Positions 26,542 through 35,032 of a DNA stretch of 47,841 nucleotides are shown one piece after another. How positions within the stretch are numbered: position 1 is the first letter of the stretch; every line of letters begins with the position of its first letter. The notes below the pieces were generated by a model. The model saw only the letters and a program-made list of their open reading frames with translations, was not told where the DNA came from and did not search any database. This DNA is from Rhodothermus sp. (lineage in GTDB: Bacteria; Bacteroidota; Rhodothermia; Rhodothermales; Rhodothermaceae), in assembly GCA_030950375.1 (NCBI GenBank), contig JAUZRN010000046.1, forward strand, positions 1 to 47,841, written 5' to 3'. A program made the translations under genes and the position numbers.

Positions 26542-27012
26542 ATGAGCGCACTCCAACAGCAGGCACCTGTCAGGAGCGATGAAGAGGCGGAGCCGATGCG
26601 CACGTTTTTGAACGAACTGCTGGCTGTACTTCAAAAGTTACAGCTGCAGTTGCAAAAACTGCCGCCAGCGGAAGAAAACACCGAGGCACCTCCGGTTGTG
26701 CAACGCATGCAGGTAGCCGATGCGCACTGGGTGGCGACGCTGGTGGAGATACAATCGATTTACACAGGACGCCTGCTGGTGATGGAGGCCCGCCATCGTC
26801 AGCCGGACTGGACCCGGCTGTTGCAATTGCGCCGCCATCCGTTGCTGGCCAACGTGCCTCTGCTGGTTGTTCTTGAAAAGGACGATCCCCGTGCCATTAC
26901 AGAAGCCTATCGGATGGGAGCCGATGCCTGCCTGATACGGCCTGTGCATCCGGCGCAACTACTGGGGATGGCCCTGTATCTGGTGCGCCAGGGGCGGCGT
27001 CGGGCGGCCTGA
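26542..27012 (+). CDS. Degenerate response-regulator receiver-like protein
   Basis: Protein of 156 aa. Residues about 18-45 form a Leu/Gln-rich coiled segment. From about 60 the pattern matches a receiver domain: LVEIQ..YTGRLLVMEA where the phospho-acceptor strand should lie, then HPLLANVPLLVVLEKDDPRAITEAYRMGADACLIRPVHPAQLL, which is strand 4 to helix 5 of CheY-like proteins. The conserved Lys-Pro is Arg-Pro, and the phosphorylatable Asp is not evident (the strand ends MEA). It is therefore probably a pseudo-receiver acting by protein contact. There is no kinase nearby. Confidence 0.55.
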   Translation: MSALQQQAPVRSDEEAEPMRTFLNELLAVLQKLQLQLQKLPPAEENTEAPPVVQRMQVADAHWVATLVEIQSIYTGRLLVMEARHRQPDWTRLLQLRRHPLLANVPLLVVLEKDDPRAITEAYRMGADACLIRPVHPAQLLGMALYLVRQGRRRAA

Positions 27013-27047
27013 GGGCTTGTCGGGTTTACGGGCAGGTGTGAGGGGTG

Positions 27048-29078
27048 TCAGTGTTCCAGGTAGGTAGAAGTGCGCAAGATGCGTCGGTAGAGCTCCAGCA
27101 ATTCTACCCCTTCGCGTGGACGTAGTGCGCCTGTACGGACTTTCTCCTGAATGAGGGAATTCATGCGCCGCGCTAACTCATTGGGATAGTATTGAACCTG
27201 GGCCAGCTCTTCTTCAACGGTGGCGCCCGGTAGGATCAGTTCAATATAAAAGTTGCCCGGTTCGTCCTCGTCGAGATAGATGTGCGCTTCGGCGACACGA
27301 CCGAACAGATTATGCTGGTCGCCCATGATGTCTTGATAGGCACCCATCAGGAAGAAACCCAGGTAGTATGGCTCGTTGGGGCGCAGCGGATGCAACTCCA
27401 GCGTGTGTTTTTCGCCCTGAGGTGTGACAAAATCGCGGACCTGTCCGTCGGAGTCGCAGGTCAGGTCGATCAGAATGCCGCGACGGGTAGGGGGCTCGTC
27501 CAGCCGATGAATGGGCATGATTGGAAAATGCTGGCCGATTGCCCAGTGATCGATCAGGGAACGGAAAACAGAGAAGTTGCACAGGTAATGGTCGGCAAGT
27601 TGGGTAGGGAGCTGGCGCAGTTTAGCGGGTAATTCTTCGGTGGTTTCGGCAAAGCGTTCGCAGAGGCGGGCACAGACGGCCCAGTAGAGCTGTTCGGCCT
27701 CCGCTTTTTGCTCCAGCGACAGAGCACCTTCACGAAAGGTACGGTTGATCTGATGGCGGACTGCTTCCAGGGTTTCGTACGTAGGCTGTAACGGCTCGGT
27801 GGCGGCTGCTTCGTAGAGCTGGCGCAGTTCCTCCAGCAGGGGATGCGGGTTGCCATTGGCCCAGGTGGGTAGTTCGTATTGGCGCGGGCGGGTGTCGAGC
27901 ACTTCGGTGATAAAAACTGAGTGATAGGCGGTCAGTGCCCGACCGCTTTCAGAGATCAGGACGGGCGGCGGTACCCCTTCTTCCTTGCAGATCTTTAGCA
28001 CTGTAGTCACGACGGTCCGGGCGTAGTCGAACAGCGTGTAGTCAATGCTACCCGGGGCATTCGGGTTACCTGCTTCGTAGGTGATGCCCAGGCCGCCACC
28101 GATATCCAGATAGGTGAGGCCCAGACCACGCTTGCGCAGGTGCGCATAGATGCGTGTGGCCTCAGCAACGGCTTCCTGAATGTGGACCAGATGGGCAATC
28201 TGACTGCCCAGGTGGAAATGCAGCAGCTGGAGGGATAATCCGGAATGGCCATCGCTGATATGATCCAGCAGGCCCAGCAGTTCTGAGAGCGACAGGCCAA
28301 ACTTGGACGTTTCTCCTCCGGACTCTGACCACAGCCCGGCACCCGTGGCCGAAAGGCGCAGGCGCACGCCAAAGATGGTCGGTAAGCTGGCCGAAGGCAG
28401 CTGGTAATCGTCCAACACCTCCAGCAATAGCCTGAATTCGGCCATACGCTCGATCACTGGGATCACCTTTTTACCGAGGCGTTGTCCGGCCAGGATGAGT
28501 TGCATCATAGACCGGTCTTTGCCCCCGTTGCAGATCAGCAGCATATCGTCCCGCTCCAGGTAGGGCAGGGTGGCCAGCAACTCCGACTTGGAGCCGCATT
28601 CCAGGCCAAATGCATAAGGCCGGCCGGCCTCAAGGATTTCTTCAACAACTTCGCGCAGCTGGTTTACCTTGATCGGATAGACGCCCCGATAGGTGTTGGC
28701 ATATCCCGTTTCAGCGATAGCTCGACGGAAGGCCCGGTTAAGCTGGGTAACTCGTGTGCGGAGTAAGTCTTGAAAGCGCACAAGAAATGGCGGATGTACA
28801 TCCTGGGCACGCAGACGCTCGACGACTTCAAACAGATCGATAGAAGGACCTTCCGGTCCCAGTGGGCGGACAGCCACGTGGCCGGCGTCGTTGACATGGA
28901 AGTAACCGGCGCCCCATGCCGGTACATGATAGAGCACTTCGGCTGCCTGTGGTGTCCAGGCTTCCGTGTCGATGGGCAGGTGCTGAACCTCGTTCAAGAG
29001 CGTCCTGAAGTTTTGGGTAAGAATCGTGGTCCGAACGCAGGGTATCTGGGGATAGTTTCGTGGTGGTGGATTCCGCAC
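27048..29078 (-). CDS. speA: Biosynthetic arginine decarboxylase
   Basis: PLP enzyme of 676 aa that converts arginine to agmatine, the first step of polyamine synthesis. PLP-binding lysine Lys137 lies in GVYPIKVNQ. ICNGGKDRSM and the glycine-rich GGLGITYE motif are in place, and LISESGRALTAYHS carries the active-site residues of the C-terminal half. Length is normal for SpeA. The start ATG lies 6 nt after the polB stop, so the two are co-transcribed; the first 20 or so residues look variable and a later start is possible. Polyamines are important for thermophiles, which may explain linkage with a DNA polymerase, but that is inference. Confidence 0.93.
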   Translation of the reverse strand: MRNPPPRNYPQIPCVRTTILTQNFRTLLNEVQHLPIDTEAWTPQAAEVLYHVPAWGAGYFHVNDAGHVAVRPLGPEGPSIDLFEVVERLRAQDVHPPFLVRFQDLLRTRVTQLNRAFRRAIAETGYANTYRGVYPIKVNQLREVVEEILEAGRPYAFGLECGSKSELLATLPYLERDDMLLICNGGKDRSMMQLILAGQRLGKKVIPVIERMAEFRLLLEVLDDYQLPSASLPTIFGVRLRLSATGAGLWSESGGETSKFGLSLSELLGLLDHISDGHSGLSLQLLHFHLGSQIAHLVHIQEAVAEATRIYAHLRKRGLGLTYLDIGGGLGITYEAGNPNAPGSIDYTLFDYARTVVTTVLKICKEEGVPPPVLISESGRALTAYHSVFITEVLDTRPRQYELPTWANGNPHPLLEELRQLYEAAATEPLQPTYETLEAVRHQINRTFREGALSLEQKAEAEQLYWAVCARLCERFAETTEELPAKLRQLPTQLADHYLCNFSVFRSLIDHWAIGQHFPIMPIHRLDEPPTRRGILIDLTCDSDGQVRDFVTPQGEKHTLELHPLRPNEPYYLGFFLMGAYQDIMGDQHNLFGRVAEAHIYLDEDEPGNFYIELILPGATVEEELAQVQYYPNELARRMNSLIQEKVRTGALRPREGVELLELYRRILRTSTYLEH

Positions 29079-29084
29079 GTTTTT

Positions 29085-31442
29085 TCAAAATGGCGTAGAT
29101 ATACGTACGTCCTCAGGGGTGCGGATTTTCCGGATGGGCCGAATACCCGCTGACGAAAAGCCAAATAGATCATCAGGCGAGAAGATACGTCGAAAATCGG
29201 CCGGGGTAAAGAAGGGCTCAAATTTGCGAGCAAATTCGTCCAGACGGCGCAGGTAGTAGGCTACGTTTTCATCCGGATGGGCTGGATCCCATTCTTCGGC
29301 CAGGCGGCAGTGTTCATAGGCGGCCACGTTGGGATGTGTTCCTGTAAGGTAGTAGCTGATCCGATCGCCCTTGCGCACAGGACGTCCGGCCTCGCGCAGA
29401 CGGCAGGCCAGTTCGTAGGCAGCGGCGCGGGGGCGACGGCCAGCGGCTACGTCCGCCAGGTAATTTTCAAGCGAATCTTTCAACGTTTCCGTACGGGCAA
29501 AGTCGTATACACTCTCCCAGGCATGTTGCAGAATACGCAGGCGATAGCGCAGGTAGAGCTCATGTAGGCCCTGAATATCTTCTTCCAGCAATCGTGCAAT
29601 GGCTTCTCGGACAAACTGGCGACCAAAGCGCTCCACGGAGCGAGAAATTAGCGAGGACCCTTTGAACCGCAGGCTCCCGTCGTATCCCAGCAGCGCATAG
29701 TTTTTCTTCTTATAGGAAAGCATTTTCTTAAAGCGTCCCTCGAAGCTTACGCGGATACCGGCGGGCAGGGCTGTGTTGAGTTGATCGACGAAAGCGCGTT
29801 CGGCAGCTTCTCCCTGGATGCTGGCTGGTGGTACAAAGAGGACTCCATCAGTATCTACCTCGACGACCTGGCCGCCTGCCTGTTGAATGGTATGGATGAG
29901 CCGACGCAGTACTTCCTGTCCGGAGGCCGCTACGCGATCGGCTGCCTCAAAATCGTTGAACGTGGCCCGTGAGAAGCCCAGCATGCCATAGAAAGAGTTG
30001 ATCAGGATCTTGTAAGAGCTCTGCCGGGCGTCAAGCTCACGACGCAGCGCTTCCGAGGAGGCTTCACGCATCTGTCGCTTGGTCTCCAGGCGCAGTTCGG
30101 TCAGTCGACGCAGCAACTGTTGGAACAGGCCCAGCCGATCGGTGCGCGGTTGAATGCCATAGGTGAGCATGATGGAGGGATAGAGGCTTTCAACATCGGC
30201 ATAAACGACAGGGCCAACTACACCGGTTACGAAGACGTCTGTGTAGCCGCCCAGCGCCTGGCTGCCCCACTGCGGGCACGGAATGCTGTGGCGCCGCCGC
30301 AAGTATTCGCGCACCATGAGTGCTTCAATTTTGGCCGCTGGTCCGGTGCGAGCCACCTGGCCATAAGGCATAGGCACCATCTGGGTCAGATAGAAGGCCG
30401 AGCCCGAGAGCATCCGGGCCAGGCGTTCTGTTTCGATTGCATCATCGCGTACGTAGGCGCGCACGCGATCCGGATCTTCGATCCAGCTGCGGGACAGCTC
30501 GGAGCCCGTAATGTAAGTGCGGTTGTGGACCGAAAGGCCAAAGTAACGGGCAACCGTCTTCAGCGTATAGTCAGGCAGATCCCGTTTGAATACATCGAAA
30601 GCCAGCACCTGAAAGTACACATCAATTACATGCCGACCCGCAATCTCAAAAGCTGTGTAATCCACTGTGCGCTCCGCGAAGCGGATGCTTGCTGGAAACG
30701 TGCGCGGCTCGCTGCCATCACGGCCCAGTTGCAGCGGAATGCCATAGCGCTGGCAACGTCGCTGCAGGTAGGGCAGATCGAAAGCAAGCAGATTGTAGCC
30801 TTCCAGTACGTCGGGGTCTCGCGTGCGCAGAATGTCCAGAAACTGGCGTAGCAGGGCTGCCTCGGAGCCGGCCTCACGTACGTCCAGCACGCGATGCCAG
30901 CCGCGATTATCGTGCAGAGCAATGAGTACGATCTGGTCCTCGGGGCGATCGGCGTTGGGAAAGCCTGCCGTGGTATAGACCTCAATGTCAAGCTGCAGGC
31001 GGTGGAGCTCATCGAGCGTCATGCCCTTGAAGCAGGTGCGACCGGACTGCATCAGATACTGCTGCGCCGGTGCATTGATCAGATAAAGGGGCGAAGGTTC
31101 GAGGCCGGATGCTGCTTGCTCGATGTGTCGAATGGCAGCCCGATAGGCCATCCAGCTTTCAAAGACAACGAGATAGCGAAAGTGTTCGTGGCCCTGTAGT
31201 GGCTGAAAGCGAAAGCGCTGGCGTGGATAGCCGGCCAGCAGCCGAATATCGGAAAGCAGGAAGAACGGATAGAACGGTTGTTCTTCAATGCGCAGCGAGC
31301 CGTCTTCGTTGCGCCAGTACAGGCGCACACGTGCAGGTGTGTCGACGTCACCGTCCAGCAGCGGTTGCACATCCAGTAACCGTGGAGCCGGATCGCGTCC
31401 GAACAGGGCAACATCTTCGTAGGGGAGGGTGGCCTCTGTCAT
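29085..31442 (-). CDS. polB: Family B DNA polymerase (Pol II type)
   Basis: DNA polymerase of 785 aa with both activities intact. 3'-5' exonuclease motifs: Asp152-x-Glu154 (Exo I), GYNLLAFD with Asp222 (Exo II), and Y330-x3-D334 (Exo III). Polymerase motifs: DVESLYPS from Asp416 (A), KILINSFYG from Lys478 (B) and DTDG at 530-533 (C). The ATG at 31442 is used because it has a CGGAGAAC ribosome site; the frame stays open a further 97 codons upstream with non-protein-like sequence. Role: translesion or repair synthesis, as for bacterial Pol II. No intein is present. It is followed immediately by speA. Confidence 0.93.
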   Translation of the reverse strand: MTEATLPYEDVALFGRDPAPRLLDVQPLLDGDVDTPARVRLYWRNEDGSLRIEEQPFYPFFLLSDIRLLAGYPRQRFRFQPLQGHEHFRYLVVFESWMAYRAAIRHIEQAASGLEPSPLYLINAPAQQYLMQSGRTCFKGMTLDELHRLQLDIEVYTTAGFPNADRPEDQIVLIALHDNRGWHRVLDVREAGSEAALLRQFLDILRTRDPDVLEGYNLLAFDLPYLQRRCQRYGIPLQLGRDGSEPRTFPASIRFAERTVDYTAFEIAGRHVIDVYFQVLAFDVFKRDLPDYTLKTVARYFGLSVHNRTYITGSELSRSWIEDPDRVRAYVRDDAIETERLARMLSGSAFYLTQMVPMPYGQVARTGPAAKIEALMVREYLRRRHSIPCPQWGSQALGGYTDVFVTGVVGPVVYADVESLYPSIMLTYGIQPRTDRLGLFQQLLRRLTELRLETKRQMREASSEALRRELDARQSSYKILINSFYGMLGFSRATFNDFEAADRVAASGQEVLRRLIHTIQQAGGQVVEVDTDGVLFVPPASIQGEAAERAFVDQLNTALPAGIRVSFEGRFKKMLSYKKKNYALLGYDGSLRFKGSSLISRSVERFGRQFVREAIARLLEEDIQGLHELYLRYRLRILQHAWESVYDFARTETLKDSLENYLADVAAGRRPRAAAYELACRLREAGRPVRKGDRISYYLTGTHPNVAAYEHCRLAEEWDPAHPDENVAYYLRRLDEFARKFEPFFTPADFRRIFSPDDLFGFSSAGIRPIRKIRTPEDVRISTPF

Positions 31443-31608
31443 GTTCTCCGGGTATTTGCTGACGGATCGACGCCCATCAGGTCCGGGGGCTGCCTGTACC
31501 CGGCGCGTAGCGGCCGCTATCCCGTCTTCTTGTAAAACTTGAACAAAAGGATATACCGCACGGATCAGGAGGCGGTTCTGGCCTGCAGGGATGCGTATCT
31601 TAAAAAGT

Positions 31609-32235
31609 ATGAATCGTCTTGAAGTCGTAGCGCTCAGTAAACGTTTCGGGTTCCGCCGACTGTTCGAGGGGCTTTCGTTTACGATTACGGCCGGACAGAC
31701 ACTGGCCGTAACGGGCCCGAACGGCGCCGGCAAGTCGACGCTGCTTCGGATACTGGCAGGCGTGCTGCGTCCGACAACGGGTGAGATTCGGTTGCAGGTT
31801 GATGGCCGCTGGATTGAGGCGGCCGATCGCCCGTTTCATGTGGGGCTGGCGGCTCCTTACCTGCAGCTCTACGAGGGGTTTACGGCACGTGAAAATCTGG
31901 CTTTTCTGGCCCGTGCACGTGGATTGGCGGATGGTGCTCGACGAGTAGCGTACTGGTTGGAGCGGATCGGGCTGCAGGCGTTTGCCGATGAGCCCGTGGC
32001 CATTTTTTCGTCCGGGATGCGTCAGCGACTTCGACTGGCTGCTGCCCTGCTGGCTGATCCGCCACTCTGGTTGCTGGACGAACCGCGTTCGAATCTGGAC
32101 GAGGCTGGCCGTCGCCTGGTTGAAGCGTTACTTGAAGAGGCCCGAGAAGAAGGCCGACTGGTTGTCGTAGCCACTAACGATGCCGACGAAGCAGCCGCTT
32201 GTATGCAGCAGGTAGATCTGCGGGCGTTTCGTTGA
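31609..32235 (+). CDS. ABC transporter ATP-binding protein (CcmA-like)
   Basis: Cytoplasmic ATPase of 208 aa. Walker A GPNGAGKST at 36-44, signature FSSGMRQR and Walker B LWLLDEP are all present. The length, the N-terminus (LEVVALSKRFGFRRLFEGLSF) and the RSNLD after Walker B resemble CcmA, the ATPase of the cytochrome c haem exporter, but generic efflux ATPases are similar. No membrane partner is adjacent; the genes either side run the other way, so it would have to work with a permease encoded elsewhere. An alternative ATG at 31591 would add six residues. Its end lies 3 nt from the comF stop. Confidence 0.75.
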   Translation: MNRLEVVALSKRFGFRRLFEGLSFTITAGQTLAVTGPNGAGKSTLLRILAGVLRPTTGEIRLQVDGRWIEAADRPFHVGLAAPYLQLYEGFTARENLAFLARARGLADGARRVAYWLERIGLQAFADEPVAIFSSGMRQRLRLAAALLADPPLWLLDEPRSNLDEAGRRLVEALLEEAREEGRLVVVATNDADEAAACMQQVDLRAFR

Positions 32236-32238
32236 CGT

Positions 32239-32952
32239 TCATGCAGCCAGCCCCAGTGTCACCAGCGTAACGCTACCAGCACGGGCGCTGTGAAGCGCCT
32301 GGGCAGCCCAGGTTGCCGTGGCCCCGGTGGTCAGCAGATCGTCCACGAGCAGTACATGGCGTCCGGCCACGCGCTTTGGATAAGGGGCCACAAAGGCCCG
32401 AGCTACATTGGCGCGTCGGGCTTCCCGTCCCAGGTGGGTCTGGCTCCTGGTTGGCCGTATCCGCATCAGTAATTCAGGGGCCACTGGACGTGCCAGCACG
32501 TCGCCGATGCCCCGGGCCAGCCAGGCACTCTGGTTGTAACCCCGCTCCAGATAACGACGGCGGTGCAGGGGAACGGGTACAATCACGTCAATCGCCAGCC
32601 ATTCCGTTCGAAAGGTTTCGCCGATCATGCGTCCCAGCCGTCGGCCGTAGATCGGCCGATTTCCGTACTTCAGGGCGTGGTGCAAGGGACGGAAGGGGCC
32701 CGTTGCGCTTTCGTACCACAGGCTGTAAGCGGCCCGGAAACAGCCTATCGCTTCGGGAAGCTGATGCAGACGGCGTAGCGCTTCGCCAGGTGGCACGCGC
32801 TGGAGCATACGCAGACAACGGGTGCAAAGGGGCAGTGTGGGATGTGTCGAACGAGCTCCGCAGTGCAGACAATACCAGGGGTATACCAGCGATCGCAAGG
32901 CATGCCCCAGGCGATACAGCATCCCCCTGTAAGAATCCAGTAAAACAGACAT
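32239..32952 (-). CDS. comF: ComF family protein (phosphoribosyltransferase-like)
   Basis: Protein of 237 aa. An N-terminal zinc finger is formed by C28-x2-C31 and C43-x2-C46. The C-terminal type I phosphoribosyltransferase domain has the PRPP-binding loop HVLLVDDLLTTGATA and the family motif RGYNQSAWLARGIG. ComF is needed for uptake of single-stranded DNA during natural transformation in several bacteria. The ATG at 32952 is preferred; 21 more codons upstream are open. It is divergent from the small 33060 gene, from which it is separated by 107 bp. Confidence 0.85.
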   Translation of the reverse strand: MSVLLDSYRGMLYRLGHALRSLVYPWYCLHCGARSTHPTLPLCTRCLRMLQRVPPGEALRRLHQLPEAIGCFRAAYSLWYESATGPFRPLHHALKYGNRPIYGRRLGRMIGETFRTEWLAIDVIVPVPLHRRRYLERGYNQSAWLARGIGDVLARPVAPELLMRIRPTRSQTHLGREARRANVARAFVAPYPKRVAGRHVLLVDDLLTTGATATWAAQALHSARAGSVTLVTLGLAA

Positions 32953-33059
32953 GGTCCTGGAAAAAGGGTTCGCATACGCCTCTAAAAAGTTGTATACTTT
33001 ACAGCACACGTGCAAGCGTGCGCCTACGATCGAACTGGAGAACCAACAGGAGGGGCAAT

Positions 33060-33302
33060 ATGGCCAGTCGTAAGCGTCGTGGTATGATTATCAAGAATAC
33101 GAACGATGTGCCCGTTGAAATTCCTATGAATACCCGTACGATTCAACTCAAGCCGGGCGAAGAGGCGCTGGTCACGGCTGAAGAGGTGCGCGATCCGGTG
33201 TTGCGTGAGAAGCTTCAGGTGCGGGCCGTATCGATTGTGCGGCCAACCACCGAGCAAGAAGAAGAGATGCTCCGACAGCAGCTGGCGCAGCAGAATAACT
33301 GA
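33060..33302 (+). CDS. Small conserved-looking protein, well translated
   Basis: Protein of 80 aa that I do not recognise. It has an excellent AGGAGG ribosome site 6-8 nt before the ATG, unusual for this genome and a sign of strong translation. The N-terminus is basic (MASRKRRGMI). The middle is a beta-rich module (VPVEIPMNTRTIQLKPGE), then an EEVRDPVLREKLQ segment and a Gln/Glu-rich tail. There is no membrane segment. The gene has a TATACTTTA stretch about 70 bp upstream and is followed 16 bp later by the QTMAN-like glycosyltransferase, probably on the same transcript. Confidence 0.7.
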   Translation: MASRKRRGMIIKNTNDVPVEIPMNTRTIQLKPGEEALVTAEEVRDPVLREKLQVRAVSIVRPTTEQEEEMLRQQLAQQNN

Positions 33303-33318
33303 AAAAATAATAGGGTAG

Positions 33319-34500
33319 ATGCTGAATATTCTGGCCCTGGAGCCCTGGTACGGAGGATCCCACCGAAATTTTCTGGACGGATTGATTCGCCATAGCCGGC
33401 ATCGGTTTCATGCAGTGACGATGGCGCCACGCTATCGGCGCTGGCGCATGCATGGCGGCGCCGTTACCATGGCCCGTAAGGCGTTGCAGGCCTGGGAAGA
33501 AGGCTTCCGGCCTGATGTAATTTTTGCCACGAACATGGTCAACCTGCCTGCCTTTCTCTCACTGACGCGAAGCCGGCTGGCCCATGTACCTGTCATTCTG
33601 TATTTTCATGAGAATGCATTGACCTATCCGTTGCCGGAAGGCAAAGAACGGGATCCGGCTTTCGGTTATATCAACTACCTGTCATGTCTGGCAGCTGATC
33701 GGGTCTTGTTTAACACGCGCTTCCATATGGAAGCATTTCTGGAGGCACTTCCACTGCTGCTACGGGCCTTTCCGGACTATACACACCTGGACGCCGTGCA
33801 GGAGATTCGGGCCAAGGCTTCGGTGCTTTATCCGGGCATTGATCTGTCGGCCCATGATCAGTACGCGGGTGATCGACGGCCCCGCTACTGGGGCCCCGGT
33901 ATGCCGCCCCCCATCATCCTGTGGAATCAGCGATGGGAATACGACAAGGCGCCGGAGGTCTTTCTGCGCGTGATGAATCGGCTGGATGACGCCGGTCATC
34001 GTTTCCGGCTTATTCTGGCCGGTGAGCGTTTCGAGGAGCAACCATATGAGCTGGATAAAGCCTTCGAACGCTACGCTGACCGCATTTTGCACTATGGCTA
34101 TGCCGAGGATTTCGAGGAATATAGCCGATTGCTTCACCGGGCTGATGTTATTGTCTCGACCGCTCGTCACGAATTTTTTGGCGTAGCGGTGCTGGAAGCG
34201 ATTTACTGCGGGTGTCATCCCCTGTTGCCCAATCGGCTGAGCTATCCGGAACTGATTCCAGAACCGCTGCACCGACCACTGCTGCATGCCCCCACGCTGT
34301 ACGAGGATGAAGAAGCGCTCTATCAGTTACTGGCAGCGTTGTTGAAAGGCGAGGAACGACCGCTTCCGCCAGAGCGGCTTCGGGAGGTCCCCGCCCACCT
34401 TGATTGGAAGCAGCACGTGACGGCTTACGATCAGCTTTTTGAATCGGTAGCTGGCGTAGAGCCTGCCCGTTCAGACGCCTCCGTGGTGGTTTCGGCTTAA
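33319..34500 (+). CDS. Glycosyltransferase, tRNA-queuosine mannosyltransferase (QTMAN/GTDC1)-like
   Basis: GT-B glycosyltransferase of 393 aa. The N-terminal DUF3524 domain is unmistakable: ALEPWYGGSHRNFLDGL at residues 6-22, ILYFHENALTYP at about 93-104 and LWNQRWEYDKAPE near 197-209. A GT4 C-terminal half with HEFFGVAVLEAIYCGCHPLLPNRLSYPEL follows. The animal member GTDC1/QTMAN adds mannose from GDP-mannose to queuosine at position 34 of tRNA-Asp. Whether the bacterial homologues do the same is inference; no queuosine-pathway gene is in the window. It is probably cytoplasmic. Confidence 0.82.
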   Translation: MLNILALEPWYGGSHRNFLDGLIRHSRHRFHAVTMAPRYRRWRMHGGAVTMARKALQAWEEGFRPDVIFATNMVNLPAFLSLTRSRLAHVPVILYFHENALTYPLPEGKERDPAFGYINYLSCLAADRVLFNTRFHMEAFLEALPLLLRAFPDYTHLDAVQEIRAKASVLYPGIDLSAHDQYAGDRRPRYWGPGMPPPIILWNQRWEYDKAPEVFLRVMNRLDDAGHRFRLILAGERFEEQPYELDKAFERYADRILHYGYAEDFEEYSRLLHRADVIVSTARHEFFGVAVLEAIYCGCHPLLPNRLSYPELIPEPLHRPLLHAPTLYEDEEALYQLLAALLKGEERPLPPERLREVPAHLDWKQHVTAYDQLFESVAGVEPARSDASVVVSA

Positions 34501-34527
34501 ACCGAAGTACAAAAAGGGGCGTTGGCT

Positions 34528-34977
34528 TTAGTTATTGGAGGCCTGCGCGACCAGAAGGGCCTCGGGAGGAGGGGGGTCCCCCTCGACGGCATAAGGGCGT
34601 GCATCCATGCCAGTGGTGAAAAGCAAAAGCACCGTCTGGCGAGGATCATAGTGATCGAGCTGGTCCAGCAACCATTGGAGCGAGGGCAGTTCCTGAGCCG
34701 GTGCCAGTACTTCCTGAGGGGCATAGGCCAGACGATGGATCATAAAGCCATGACGCAGGGCCTCGCTGCGGGGTGGTATCGCTTCGCCTATGATGAGCAC
34801 ACCTTTACCGGCCTGTCGGTAGCCACTCAGGGAAGCCGCCGCCAGCTCTTCCCAGTGCGTCAGGATAAACTGATGATGCGAGGCCTCCAGCGCTTCGTCC
34901 TGGTAGGCCTCGGCTGGCGTACGAATGACAAAGCGCCGGCCCGCTTCATCCAGATGTTCGGTAATGCGATCGGGCAT
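34528..34977 (-). CDS. Unknown protein downstream of icd
   Basis: Protein of 149 aa that I do not recognise. It begins MPDRITEHLDEAGRRF and is soluble, mildly acidic, with a central GKGVLIIGEAIPPRSEALRHGFMIHRLAY segment and a pattern of alternating strands and helices. There is no signal peptide or membrane span. The frame is open to 35052, overlapping the icd end, so a longer start is possible. Transcribed in the same direction as icd and likely with it. It converges on the QTMAN-like gene. Confidence 0.5.
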   Translation of the reverse strand: MPDRITEHLDEAGRRFVIRTPAEAYQDEALEASHHQFILTHWEELAAASLSGYRQAGKGVLIIGEAIPPRSEALRHGFMIHRLAYAPQEVLAPAQELPSLQWLLDQLDHYDPRQTVLLLFTTGMDARPYAVEGDPPPPEALLVAQASNN

Positions 34978-35032
34978 GTAGTAGGTATACGAGGAAAGGG
35001 CGGTAGGAAATATTCGCCCGGCGTGGCGTTCG

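Noticed and set aside
29085-31733. Longer polB reading of 882 residues
   Set aside because: The extra 97 residues have no family similarity, and the ATG at 31442 has a good ribosome site.
31609-32235. Cytochrome c maturation operon
   Set aside because: The ATPase is CcmA-like, but no ccmB, ccmC, ccmE or ccmF gene lies beside it.
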